Positions 34,907-43,472 of a DNA stretch of 64,000 nucleotides are shown one piece after another. Position 1 is the stretch's first letter, and each line of letters starts with the position of its first letter. Origin of the DNA: Sphingopyxis sp. BE259 (GTDB lineage: Bacteria > Pseudomonadota > Alphaproteobacteria > Sphingomonadales > Sphingomonadaceae); contig NZ_JAVDWM010000001.1 in assembly GCF_031457495.1 (NCBI RefSeq), positions 310,001 through 374,000 on the forward strand, given 5' to 3'. Below the pieces are notes generated by a model, which was given only the letters and a program-made list of their open reading frames with translations, did no database searches and was not told the origin of the DNA. The position numbers and the translations under genes are program-made.

Positions 34907-35710
34907 ATGAACCTCCAAGACATGTTCGGCCTCGATGGCCGCATCGCCCTTGTCACCGGCGGCTCGCGCGGCATCGGCAAGATGATCGTCGAGGGCTATC
35001 TCGCCGCCGGTTGCGCGCGCGTCTACATCTCGGCGCGCAAGACCGCGCAGATCGAGGAAGCCATCGCCGATTTCGAAACGCGCTATCCGGGCAAGGTCAT
35101 CGGCCTGCCGGTCGATCTCGCGACCGTCGAGGGCTGCCGCGCGCTCGCCAAAGAACTCGAAGCGCGCGAAGAACGGCTCGACATCCTCGTCAACAACGCC
35201 GGCGCCGCCTGGGGCGAACCGTTCGAGGGCTTCCCCGAGGCGGGCTGGGACAAGGTGATGGACATCAACGTCAAATCGCCCTTCTTCCTCACGCAGGCGC
35301 TGCACGGCTTGCTCAAGGCGGGTGGGTCGCACGAGCGCCCGGCCAAGGTCATCAACATCGGCTCGATCGACGGCCAGCGGCTCAATCCGTGGGAAACCTA
35401 CAGCTATCATGCGTCGAAGGCGGCGATCCTGTACCTTACCAAGCGCCTCGCGGCGCGGCTGGTGAGCGACCATATCCTGGTCACCGCAATCGCCCCCGGC
35501 GCCTTCCAGTCGGACATGAACAAGGCGGCGCGCGACCATGGCGACGCGGTGGCCAAGAGCATCCCGGTCAAACGCATCGGCGTGCCCGAGGACATGGCGG
35601 GCGCCGCGATCTTCCTGGCGTCAAAGGCGGGGGACTATGTCGTCGGCGACACGATCACCGTCGACGGCGGGCTGGTGCATGGCGATTTGCGGACCAGCAT
35701 CGACGCCTGA
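34907..35710 (+). CDS. Short-chain dehydrogenase/reductase
   Basis: The 267-aa product begins MNLQDMFGLDGRIALVTGGSRGIG; the ATG at 34907 is favoured over 34901 because GGAG lies seven bases before it. It has NNAGAAWGEPFEG near residue 90, INIGSIDGQR, YSYHASKAAI (catalytic Tyr/Lys near 165) and a terminal YVVGDTITVDGGLVHGD. It resembles rhamnolipid-type (RhlG) reductases. It probably belongs with the acyl-CoA dehydrogenase pair, although a repeat separates them. Confidence 0.88.
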   Translation: MNLQDMFGLDGRIALVTGGSRGIGKMIVEGYLAAGCARVYISARKTAQIEEAIADFETRYPGKVIGLPVDLATVEGCRALAKELEAREERLDILVNNAGAAWGEPFEGFPEAGWDKVMDINVKSPFFLTQALHGLLKAGGSHERPAKVINIGSIDGQRLNPWETYSYHASKAAILYLTKRLAARLVSDHILVTAIAPGAFQSDMNKAARDHGDAVAKSIPVKRIGVPEDMAGAAIFLASKAGDYVVGDTITVDGGLVHGDLRTSIDA

Positions 35711-35726
35711 CGCAACCTTCTCTCCC

Positions 35727-35805
35727 ATCGTCACCCCGGACTTGATCCGGGGTCCATGGCCGCGCCCTCGGCATCGATGCCGGATCAAGTCCGGCATGAC
35801 GAAGG
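35727..35805. repeat. Intergenic hairpin repeat, CACCCCGGACTTGATCCGGGG family
   Basis: The unit contains CCCCGGACTTGATCCGGGG (a hairpin) and GCCGGATCAAGTCCGGC (another), with TCGTCA and TGACGA at the ends. A related unit is at 60446. Confidence 0.75.
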
Positions 35806-35868
35806 GTGAAAATTTGACTCCGGCATCACAAGGTGTATTATGCAACTAATGCACCAAGGAGATGTGCC

Positions 35869-36375
35869 ATGCGTTTTGCCTTCCTGATCCCTCCGATGAT
35901 GCTGCTGGCCGCCTGCGGGCAGGACGAAAAAGCGGCTGACAGCAAAGGTGTTTCGGTCCATGCCGACGGCCAGGTCCAGATCAGCGCAGACAAGGATGGC
36001 GGCGAGATCAGGATTGACAGCGACGGGGTCAAAATCGACCTCGACATCCCCGACCTTGGCGACATGAACATCAATAGCGATTTCGACATCGACGGGGTGA
36101 AGCTCTACCCCGGCAGCAAGATCGACAAGATGGACATCAACGCCAGCGACAAGAATGGCGCCGACACCGCGACGGTGAAATTCGGCTTCAGCTCGCCCGC
36201 CGCGCCCAAGGTTGCCGCCGACTGGATGGGCGCCGAATTCGCCAAGCGGAACATCCAGGTCCAGCGCACCGGCACGACGCTGCGCGGCACCGACAAGGAT
36301 GGCGATGATTTCACGATCAGCTTTGCCCCCGATGGCGCGAATGCCAAGGGTGAAGTGGTGATTACGAAAAGCTGA
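35869..36375 (+). CDS. Putative lipoprotein with repeated acidic beta-strands
   Basis: The 168-aa product starts at MRFAFLIPPMMLLAACGQ (lipobox LAAC), with AAGGAGATG upstream. The mature N-terminal half is a run of short alternating Asp/Gly/Val/Ile segments (HADGQVQISADKDGGEIRID, then SDGVKIDLDIPDLGDMNINS). The C-terminal half holds a WMGAEFAKRNIQVQR helix and GDDFTISF. This repeat-strand layout recalls DUF4097-like beta-helical envelope proteins, but I cannot assign a function. Confidence 0.78.
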   Translation: MRFAFLIPPMMLLAACGQDEKAADSKGVSVHADGQVQISADKDGGEIRIDSDGVKIDLDIPDLGDMNINSDFDIDGVKLYPGSKIDKMDINASDKNGADTATVKFGFSSPAAPKVAADWMGAEFAKRNIQVQRTGTTLRGTDKDGDDFTISFAPDGANAKGEVVITKS

Positions 36376-36401
36376 GGGTCAGCCCAACACTCACCTTCGC
36401 T

Positions 36402-36464
36402 CGTGTCGAGCGAAGTCGAGACACGCTGGCGCGGTGTTCCCGTGTCTCGACTTCGCTCGACACG
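36402..36464. repeat. Perfect 24-base hairpin CGTGTCGAGCGAAGTCGAGA
   Basis: The arms 36402-36425 and 36441-36464 are exact complements with a 15-base loop. It lies between two convergent genes, the lipoprotein and ppc, where it could end transcription on both strands. The family matches the repeats at 23182 and 24544. Confidence 0.85.
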
Positions 36465-36487
36465 AACGGGATGTGGTTGGCTATTCG

Positions 36488-39166
36488 CTACCCGCTGTTC
36501 CGCAATGCCGTCGCGATCGCATTGATCGTCAGCTGGATGCCCTCGGCGATGCGTGGATCGGTCTCCCCCGCACGATGCCGCTTCATCAGCTCGATCTGGA
36601 GCAGGTTGAGCGGCTCGATATACGGCAGGCGCAGCCGGATCGACGCCTCCAGCGCCGGGTTCTTGTCGAGCAACCGTGTCTGACCGGTGATGTCGAGCAG
36701 CCCATCATGGGCGCGGTGCCACCCGTCGCGAATCCGCCCGAAGATCGCCTCATGCCCGTCGATATGCCCCGCCAGCTCGGCATAGCGCGCCGCGATCCCC
36801 ATGTCGGATTTCGCCAGCACCATCTCCATATTGCCGAGCAGCGCGGCGAAGAACGGCCACCCCGCCGCCATGTCGGCGAGCAGCGCCTTGTCGCCGAACG
36901 CGGCAAAACCTTCGCCGGTGCCGTACCAGCCGGGCAGCATCGCGCGCGCCTGCGCCCAGCTGAACACCCATGGGATCGCGCGCAGATCCTCAATCGCGCT
37001 CGACTTGGTGCGGCTCGACGGCCGCGACCCGATTTTCAGCGTCGCGATCTCGGCGATCGGGGTCATCGCGCGGAAGAAATCCTTGAACGTCGGGGTGTCG
37101 TAAACCAGCCCGCGATAGGCGGCGAAGGCGCTGTCCGACAGCTGGTCCATTGCGGCAGTAAATCGCGCCGCATCGGCATCGCTGAGCGCCTCGGGTTCCA
37201 GGCTGGCGAGCAGGCTCGCCGACACCATTGCCTCCAGGTTGGTCGCCGCGCTCGCCGCGGTGCCATATTTCGCCGCGATCACCTCGCCCTGTTCGGTGAT
37301 GCGGATGCGCCCCTGCACCGTCCCTGCGGGCTGGGCGCGGATCGCGGCAAAGGCGCTGCCGCCGCCGCGTCCGACCGCGCCGCCGCGGCCGTGGAACAAT
37401 TGCATCGCGGTATCGGCGTCCTCGAACACCGGGGTCAGCGCCTGTGACGCCTGATGCAATCCCCAGGTCGAGGTCAGATAGCCGCCGTCCTTGTTCGAAT
37501 CCGAATAGCCGATCATCACTTCTTGATGCCCGCGCTGGCCGATCTGCGGGCCGATTTCGGGCATCGCAAAATAGCGCGCCATGATGCCCGGCGCCTTGTC
37601 CAGATCGGCGATCGTCTCGAACAAGGGCACCACCATCAGATTGCTCTGGCCCGCCGCATCGCCGCTCCGCCACAGCCCGGCTTCGCGCGCCAGCACATGG
37701 ACTTCGAGCAGGTCGGACAAGGTCTGCGCCATGCTGATGATCCACTGGCAGATCGCGTCCTTGCCCAGCCGCGCGCGGACATCGGCGGCGGCATGGATGA
37801 TCGCGAGTTCGCCCGCCGTCTCCTCGCTCCACTGGTGCCACGGCGCCGCGAGCGGGCGGTCGCTTTGCAGTTCGGCGGTGAGCAGCACGACGCGCGCCGC
37901 CTCGTCCAGCGCCAGATAATCCGCGCACACCCCCGACACCTTGAGCAACTCGGCGAGCACCCGTTCGTGCACCGCGCTGTTCTGCCGCATGTCGAGCGTC
38001 GCAAGGTGGAATCCGAACACTTCCACGGCGCGGATCAGCCGTCCTAATGCGCCGATACCACCGAATTGGCCCTGGCTGTTCGCCGCCAGGCCGCCCGCAA
38101 TGATGACAAGGTCGCGGCGCAGCGCGGCGGGGGAATCATAGGGCGCGCCCTTCAGCGCCGAAGGCCGCGGCGGCGCCTTGCCGACGATCTGTGCGTAAGT
38201 GGCGCACAGCCGCGCATAAATCCCCGACAAGGCCCGGCGATAGGGTTCGTCGCGGCGGCTTGGCGCGGTGTCGCCGCTCGCCTCGGCCAGCGCTTCGACC
38301 GCGTCCGGAACCGGCGCCAGGCTCGCCGACACCGACAGTTCGGCGCCCAGCTTATGCACCGCATCGATATAGTGACCGAGCACCGCGGCGGCGTTGCGCC
38401 CGGTCGCCATGACCATCGTCTCGGCCGTGACGAACGGATTGCCGTCGCGGTCGCCGCCGATCCAGCTGCCGACCCGCAGGAAGCTCGCGGGACGCGCGCC
38501 CAGTTCGGCTTCCCAGCGCGCATAGAGCTTCGGCACCACCGGCAGAAAGACGTCGCGCAGATAGGTCAGCGCATTGTCGATCTCATCGGCGACGAACAGC
38601 TTCTCCATGCGCAGCGGGCGCGTTTGCCACAACAGCACGATCTGCCGCCGGATCGCATCCTCGACGACGTCACCCTCGGGCGTCTCGTCGGCGCCGCCGT
38701 CGCGCAGCAGCATCAGCTCGGCGATGCGGTTCTTGTGGTCGAGCACCGACTTGCGCCGCACCTCGGTCGGGTGCGCGGTCAGGACCGGCGCGACCAGCGA
38801 CGCACTCAGCAGCGCCGCGATCGCATCGCCATCGATCCCGTCGGCCTTCAGCTTCTCGATCGCCGCCGCGACCGTCGCCTCGGGCTCGGCGGCGACCCCC
38901 TGCCGGTCCTCGGCCAGATTGGCGAGCATCGAAAACAGCATGAACCCGCGCACGAACGCGACGGTGTCGTCGAGGCTGAGCGCATCGAGCCCCGGATCGA
39001 TCGCCTCGGCCCCCGCAATCCCGCGATGCCGATCGACGCTCGACGAGCGGATATATTCGGTCTGGCGGAATAATTTGTCGCCGCCATAGGCGCGGATGAC
39101 GTCGCCCAATATCCGCCCGAGATAGCGGATGTCGGGATTTTGCGAGATCTGGATCGGCGGGCCCAT
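36488..39166 (-). CDS. ppc: Phosphoenolpyruvate carboxylase
   Basis: The 892-aa product has the signature motifs: APVLTAHPTEVRRKSVLDHK near residue 125 (catalytic His), GYSDSNKDGGYLTSTWGLHQ near 550, the FHGRGGAVGRGGGSA loop near 595, and the RNSG C-terminus equal to the usual RNTG. It adds bicarbonate to PEP to form oxaloacetate and replenish the TCA cycle. The start at MGPPIQISQNPDIRYLGRIL is the only good one. It is a single-gene unit, with a convergent lipoprotein downstream. Confidence 0.96.
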   Translation of the reverse strand: MGPPIQISQNPDIRYLGRILGDVIRAYGGDKLFRQTEYIRSSSVDRHRGIAGAEAIDPGLDALSLDDTVAFVRGFMLFSMLANLAEDRQGVAAEPEATVAAAIEKLKADGIDGDAIAALLSASLVAPVLTAHPTEVRRKSVLDHKNRIAELMLLRDGGADETPEGDVVEDAIRRQIVLLWQTRPLRMEKLFVADEIDNALTYLRDVFLPVVPKLYARWEAELGARPASFLRVGSWIGGDRDGNPFVTAETMVMATGRNAAAVLGHYIDAVHKLGAELSVSASLAPVPDAVEALAEASGDTAPSRRDEPYRRALSGIYARLCATYAQIVGKAPPRPSALKGAPYDSPAALRRDLVIIAGGLAANSQGQFGGIGALGRLIRAVEVFGFHLATLDMRQNSAVHERVLAELLKVSGVCADYLALDEAARVVLLTAELQSDRPLAAPWHQWSEETAGELAIIHAAADVRARLGKDAICQWIISMAQTLSDLLEVHVLAREAGLWRSGDAAGQSNLMVVPLFETIADLDKAPGIMARYFAMPEIGPQIGQRGHQEVMIGYSDSNKDGGYLTSTWGLHQASQALTPVFEDADTAMQLFHGRGGAVGRGGGSAFAAIRAQPAGTVQGRIRITEQGEVIAAKYGTAASAATNLEAMVSASLLASLEPEALSDADAARFTAAMDQLSDSAFAAYRGLVYDTPTFKDFFRAMTPIAEIATLKIGSRPSSRTKSSAIEDLRAIPWVFSWAQARAMLPGWYGTGEGFAAFGDKALLADMAAGWPFFAALLGNMEMVLAKSDMGIAARYAELAGHIDGHEAIFGRIRDGWHRAHDGLLDITGQTRLLDKNPALEASIRLRLPYIEPLNLLQIELMKRHRAGETDPRIAEGIQLTINAIATALRNSG

Positions 39167-39405
39167 ACGCCGGATTGCTGCACCTGCGAAGGGGCGCGGT
39201 CAAGCCGCAGGGTGCGCGCGCATAGCTATGCGCGATATTTTGGGACGCGGGGCTGCCAAAGCAAACCGATACACCAGAGCCAAAAGGAGCAAGGCGGGAG
39301 GAAATCCGCAACCGCGGCGGCGGCACACCGGTACGTCCCGGTCATTGTTTCGAGGATTCAACGCAGCTAGCCCTTCACACTGGCTCTGTGAAAAGGAGAA
39401 ACGCC

Positions 39406-40215
39406 ATGCTCGCGCTGATGCTCATGCTGTCACAGGCTTCGTCTCCGGCTCCGGTCCTCCCCGCCGAGGCACCGGTTGTTTCGCCGGCCGATCAACAGCT
39501 GATTGGGCAGTCCGCCTCCATGGGCACCATCCTCTACGCCCTCGACAAGGCGGCGAGCGTGAGTACCGACGCCCTGCTTGAAAAAATGGATCGTACGCAG
39601 CTCGCCGGATCGGGCGGCTATGTCATCGAGCGCGCGTCGGGTACGGCGCTCCGCGCCACATATTATCGCGGCATGGGCCAGGACGCGCGCGCTTTCTTCG
39701 TGGCCGAAGTTGAGGGCGAGAAACTGTTGCGTTCCGAAATGCTTCCATCACCCGTGCCCCTGACCGCGCGTCAGGCCGAACTGGCGGCGGCGCGGGAGAT
39801 TGCCGCGAAGATCGCCGTTTCGGAGGGCTACAAGCCTTGCTCGGCAGCGCCGTTCAACACCGTCGTGGTGCCGACCTCCGACGGCCCGATCGGGGTCTAT
39901 CTCCTCACCGCGCAAACGACGGCGGCAAGCTATCCCATCGGCGGACATTTTCGCGTCGTTGTCGGCCCGGATGGCGAGAAGTGGTCAAGCCGTCCGTTCA
40001 GCGCGAGCTGCCTCGATCTGGACCTGCCCAAATTGCCGGCGGGAAGCGAGCCGGTTGCGTTGGTGACCAGCAATCGCCTCGATCCGGTGCCGACCGAAAT
40101 ATTTGTATTCGCGTCCCATTCGCTGGGTTTGCCACTGTATGTGGCCACGAACGATCAACGGCTTTGGAAGGTCGATGGCCGTAAAATCGAACTGCGACCG
40201 GACAAAATCAACTGA
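39406..40215 (+). CDS. Secreted protein of unknown function
   Basis: The 269-aa product starts at the ATG at 39406 after AAAAGGAGA; an in-frame GTG at 39388 is less likely. A short signal peptide (MLALMLMLSQASSPAPVLPA) is followed by an alpha/beta protein with two cysteines (GYKPCSAAPFN and FSASCLDLDL) that may form a disulphide. The end reads LPLYVATNDQRLWKVDGRKI. I recognise no family. The 239 bases before it hold no gene and only weak repeats. Confidence 0.72.
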   Translation: MLALMLMLSQASSPAPVLPAEAPVVSPADQQLIGQSASMGTILYALDKAASVSTDALLEKMDRTQLAGSGGYVIERASGTALRATYYRGMGQDARAFFVAEVEGEKLLRSEMLPSPVPLTARQAELAAAREIAAKIAVSEGYKPCSAAPFNTVVVPTSDGPIGVYLLTAQTTAASYPIGGHFRVVVGPDGEKWSSRPFSASCLDLDLPKLPAGSEPVALVTSNRLDPVPTEIFVFASHSLGLPLYVATNDQRLWKVDGRKIELRPDKIN

Positions 40216-40270
40216 CGTCTGTGTCGATGTCGTGGCTCGCTCGCCGTCGCGGTGGAGGCGGCGTTGCTTG

Positions 40271-40684
40271 TCAGTTGGTCTTGACCAGCGTCAGCGTCCC
40301 CATATCGATCCGGCTCCGGCCATCGAACGCCACACTGTTGCGCGTGTCGGTGATGAACATCAGCTTCCCATCGCCGCCGGTGATCCGCGCCGAGACCGCA
40401 TAGCTGTGCCGCGGATCGAGCTGGGCGCGATCGACGGTCAATGTGAAGGGTAGCGGCACCTGTTTGCCATCGGCGGCGAACGTCTGGCCCGCGAGGGTGC
40501 GGGCGGGCGCATCGGCCAGGCTGACATCGTCGAGCCGCACTTCGAGCTGGGCCGTCGGCGGCAATGCGATGCGCTCGCGATAGGCGATGCTGCCGGTGAC
40601 GGTGATCGACTGCGCTGCAGGCGGGGTGGCGGCGCAGGCGGCAAGCGACAGGCCCAGGGCTGACACGGCGATGACACGAAGCAT
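40271..40684 (-). CDS. YbaY-like lipoprotein
   Basis: The 137-aa product starts MLRVIAVSALGLSLAACAA (lipobox LAAC) after AGGAGAAGACC; a longer in-frame start is part of the upstream repeat. The mature domain has ITVTGSIAYRERIALPPTAQ, VRLDDVSLAD, PFTLTVDRAQLDPRHSYAV and FITDTRNSVAF, the beta-barrel pattern of the YbaY/type III pilotin-like family. It should be anchored in the outer membrane facing the periplasm. Its role is unclear. Confidence 0.82.
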   Translation of the reverse strand: MLRVIAVSALGLSLAACAATPPAAQSITVTGSIAYRERIALPPTAQLEVRLDDVSLADAPARTLAGQTFAADGKQVPLPFTLTVDRAQLDPRHSYAVSARITGGDGKLMFITDTRNSVAFDGRSRIDMGTLTLVKTN

Positions 40685-40706
40685 GGTCTTCTCCTGAAAA
40701 TGCTTG

Positions 40707-40786
40707 TGCCCCTGCGAAGGCAGGGGCCCATCTCCGATCGGCGCGAGATGGAACCGGCAGGTGATGGGTTCCCGCATTCGCGGGGA
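40707..40786. repeat. Degenerate GCCCCTGCGAAGGCAGGGGC repeat
   Basis: GCCCCTGCGAAGGCAGGGGC forms a small hairpin. It and the later CCCGCATTCGCGGGG look like a worn copy of the CGCGAAG family at 18636 and 43291. Confidence 0.5.
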
Positions 40787-40825
40787 AACGGCAACTTGGG
40801 ATATACCCCAAACCGCAGCGGCTTC

Positions 40826-41392
40826 CTAACCCTCCAGCTCGACATCCCAATACAGCCAGTCGATCCAGCTCGTATGCAGATAGCCGGGCGGGAAGGCGCG
40901 GCCATTGTCCTGCAATTGCCAGCTCGTCGGGCGCCACGGCTGGCGATAGATCGGCATCCGCGCCTGTTGCGGCGTCCGCCCGCCTTTTTTCAGGTTGCAC
41001 GGCGCACAGGCGGTGGTGACATTTTCCCAGGTCGTCCGTCCGCCCAGTCGCCGCGGCACGACATGGTCAAAAGTCAGATCCTTGCCCGACCCGCAATATT
41101 GGCACGCAAAGCGGTCACGCAGGAACAGGTTGAAGCGGGTGAACGCCGGGTGCTGCGACGGTTTCACATATTGGCGCAGCGCAATGACGCTGGGGATCGG
41201 CATCGTCAGTGTTGCCGAATGAATCTCGCGCTCGTAATTTTCGACGATGGTGACGCGGTCGAGGAAAACCGCCTTGACCGCGGTCTGCCACGGCCACAGG
41301 CTCAGGGGATAATAGCTGAGCGGCGTGTAGTCGGCATTCAGGACAAGCGCGGGACAATTATCGGGATGCCGGACGAGATCGGGATGGAACAT
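40826..41392 (-). CDS. HNH endonuclease family protein
   Basis: The 188-aa product from MFHPDLVRHPDNCPALVLNA has a conserved N-terminal part with DYTPLSYYPLSLWPW. The HNH motif reads FACQYCGSGKDLTFDHVVPR then GGRTTWENVTTACAPCNLKK (near 95-140), with two CxxC pairs for zinc. Upstream in-frame codons at 41488 lie in poorly conserved sequence. It may be a DNA-processing or restriction-type nuclease, but this subfamily is widespread as a stand-alone housekeeping gene and has no clear target. Confidence 0.85.
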   Translation of the reverse strand: MFHPDLVRHPDNCPALVLNADYTPLSYYPLSLWPWQTAVKAVFLDRVTIVENYEREIHSATLTMPIPSVIALRQYVKPSQHPAFTRFNLFLRDRFACQYCGSGKDLTFDHVVPRRLGGRTTWENVTTACAPCNLKKGGRTPQQARMPIYRQPWRPTSWQLQDNGRAFPPGYLHTSWIDWLYWDVELEG

Positions 41393-41576
41393 GGCTTTTG
41401 GACACTGCCCCCATTGCTGAGCGCCACCTTGCGAAGTGGATGGCGCGCCACTGCCTTCCCCAAGTGACAAGGTCATTACATGCCGCATCAGATTCTGACG
41501 TCAAGGGGGCATCTGCCGCAAGATATGGAAGGAATCGGATGACGTCGGCACAGTATATGGAGTCTTTACCAAGCCG

Positions 41577-42440
41577 ATGCTGACCCGTTTCGCGCCCAGC
41601 CCGACCGGCAACCTGCATCTGGGCCATGCCTATAGCGCGGTGCTGGCACATGACGCGGCCCGCGCGGCGGGCGGCCGTTTTCTGATCCGCATCGACGATA
41701 TCGACGGCAGCCGCTCGCGCGAGGAATTTGTGGCGGCATCGCTTGCCGATCTCGCGTGGCTCGGGCTCGACTGGGGTGGCGAACCGCTGCGCCAGTCGGC
41801 GCGGCTCGGCGACTATGCCGCGGCGCTCGACACGCTCCGCGTCCGCGGCCTCGTCTATCCCTGCTTCTGCACCCGCGCCGATATTGCCGCGAGCCTGGCG
41901 GCGCCGCACGGGCCGCCCCCTGCGTCGGGCTCGGCGATCTATCCCGGCACCTGCCGCGACCTCCCCGCGACCGAGCGCGACCGGCGCATGGCGACCGAGC
42001 CGCATTGCTGGCGTCTCGATACCGCCCGCGCGCTGGCGGTTGCCGGTGACCTTAAGTGGGACGAACAAGGGCAGGGGATGCGCGCTGCCGATCCGGCCGC
42101 GCATGGCGACGTCGTCCTCGCGCGCAAGGATGCGCCCGCCAGCTATCATCTCGCCAGCACGCTCGACGATGCGATGATGGGGGTCAGCCATATCATCCGC
42201 GGCGCCGACCTGATCGCGTCGACCGATGTCCACCGGCTGCTCCAGGCGCTGCTCGACCTGCCGACCCCGCTCTATCGTCATCATCCGCTCGTCTGCGGTG
42301 CCGACGGCCAGCGGCTCGCCAAGCGCGACGCTGCGGCATCGCTCGCCGGGCTGCGCCGCGGCGGCGTCGACGGCAAAGCGCTGGCGGCCGATTTGCTGGT
42401 CCAGCGGCTTCCCACTGGATATTCGCTGCAAATGCCCTAA
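41577..42440 (+). CDS. gluQ: Glutamyl-Q tRNA(Asp) synthetase
   Basis: The 287-aa product is a truncated glutamyl-tRNA synthetase. It has TRFAPSPTGNLHLGHAYSAV (HIGH motif near 15-20), FLIRIDDIDGSRSREEF, the zinc site CFCTRADI and YPGTCRD, GVSHIIRGADLIASTDVH and the KMSKS equivalent RLAKRDAAASL. It lacks the anticodon-binding domain, as expected for GluQRS, which glutamylates queuosine on tRNA-Asp. The queuosine-precursor transporter yhhQ is also in this window, at 50997. Confidence 0.92.
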   Translation: MLTRFAPSPTGNLHLGHAYSAVLAHDAARAAGGRFLIRIDDIDGSRSREEFVAASLADLAWLGLDWGGEPLRQSARLGDYAAALDTLRVRGLVYPCFCTRADIAASLAAPHGPPPASGSAIYPGTCRDLPATERDRRMATEPHCWRLDTARALAVAGDLKWDEQGQGMRAADPAAHGDVVLARKDAPASYHLASTLDDAMMGVSHIIRGADLIASTDVHRLLQALLDLPTPLYRHHPLVCGADGQRLAKRDAAASLAGLRRGGVDGKALAADLLVQRLPTGYSLQMP

Positions 42441-42449
42441 ATTGGCGCC

Positions 42450-42674
42450 ATGAACATTCTGCTGATCATCGGCGTCGTCGTGGCGGCCGGCTTCGTCCTC
42501 TTCTCGCTCGCGCGGGGGCTCTTCTATTTTTCGCAAGGCCACCAAGCGGTGATCGACGGAAAAGTCGAGGAAAATCAGGTGATGCAGAACAAGATGATGA
42601 TGTCGCGCGTCAAATGGCAGGCGATCACCATCATCCTGATCGTGCTGATCGGCCTGCTCGCGGCGGGCGGCTGA
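42450..42674 (+). CDS. HIG1-domain twin-transmembrane protein
   Basis: The 74-aa product has two membrane helices (ILLIIGVVVAAGFVLFSLAR and ITIILIVLIGLLAA) around a hydrophilic loop with QNKMMMSRVKWQAI. This is the HIG1-type twin-transmembrane pattern, linked in alphaproteobacteria to respiratory complex assembly. It lies between gluQ and the cobalamin adenosyltransferase in a rightward run. Confidence 0.85.
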   Translation: MNILLIIGVVVAAGFVLFSLARGLFYFSQGHQAVIDGKVEENQVMQNKMMMSRVKWQAITIILIVLIGLLAAGG

Positions 42675-42699
42675 TCGCGGCACTGCCGCGGTCCTTCCC

Positions 42700-43281
42700 A
42701 TGGTCAAGCTCAACAAAATCTACACGCGCACCGGCGACGACGGCACGACGGGACTGGTCGACGGCTCGCGGATCGCCAAATCGGCGCCGTTGATGGCGGC
42801 GATCGGCGACGTCGACGAAGCGAACAGCGCGATCGGCATCGCGGTCGCCGCGCTCCATCCGAACAGCGATGCCACCGCGATGCTGGTGCGGATCCAGAAC
42901 GAGATGTTCGACCTTGGCGCCGACCTTGCCACGCCCGCCGACGTCCAGTTCGGTTTCGGCCCGCACGACATGGCGCTGCGCATCGTCCCCAGCCAGATCG
43001 CGCGGCTGGAGGACGAGATCGACACGATGAACGACGATCTCGAACCGCTGCGCAGCTTCATCCTCCCCGGCGGCACCGACGCCGCGGCGCGGCTGCACCT
43101 TGCCCGCGCGGTGACCCGCCGCGCCGAACGCGCCGCGGTCGCGGCGGGTGCGGATCGCGACCTCAACCCGCTGGCGCTGACATACCTCAACCGCCTGTCC
43201 GACCATCTGTTCGTGCTGACCCGGCACCTGAATGCCGCGGCGGGCGGCGATGTGCTGTGGAAACCCGGCGCGACGCGCTAG
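42700..43281 (+). CDS. PduO-type cob(I)alamin adenosyltransferase
   Basis: The 193-aa product has the N-terminal KIYTRTGDDGTTGLVDGSRI, then GDVDEANSAIGI and QNEMFDLGADLATP. The C-terminal FILPGGTDAAARLHLARAVT and RRAERAAV carry the arginine and histidine motifs of ATP:cob(I)alamin adenosyltransferases. It makes adenosylcobalamin, used for instance by methylmalonyl-CoA mutase at the end of valine breakdown. There is no cobalamin riboswitch in front of it that I can see. Confidence 0.93.
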   Translation: MVKLNKIYTRTGDDGTTGLVDGSRIAKSAPLMAAIGDVDEANSAIGIAVAALHPNSDATAMLVRIQNEMFDLGADLATPADVQFGFGPHDMALRIVPSQIARLEDEIDTMNDDLEPLRSFILPGGTDAAARLHLARAVTRRAERAAVAAGADRDLNPLALTYLNRLSDHLFVLTRHLNAAAGGDVLWKPGATR

Positions 43282-43290
43282 CATATCGTA

Positions 43291-43376
43291 GCCCCCGCGA
43301 AGGCGGGGGCCGCTGGCGGTTTTCGCGGCAATGTAGGGATAGGCCGCTCGCGGCCCCCGCCTTCGCGGGGGCGACG
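43291..43376. repeat. Intergenic hairpin repeat, GCCCCCGCGAAGGCGGGGGC family
   Basis: The arms GCCCCCGCGAAGGCGGGGGC (left) and its near-exact complement GGCCCCCGCCTTCGCGGGGG (right) are 40-odd bases apart. Each arm is also a small hairpin by itself. Confidence 0.8.
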
Positions 43377-43472
43377 GATAGTGTTCCCTGAATGTTCTAG
43401 ACATTCCACCGCGCCGTAACCATATTCCTCCCTCCAGCGAAACCGAATCGCACCGCGAGGGATTGTCTCATC

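Noticed and set aside
42640..42700. Cobalamin riboswitch ahead of the adenosyltransferase
   Set aside because: Only 25 bases separate it from the previous gene, with no B12-box-like sequence.
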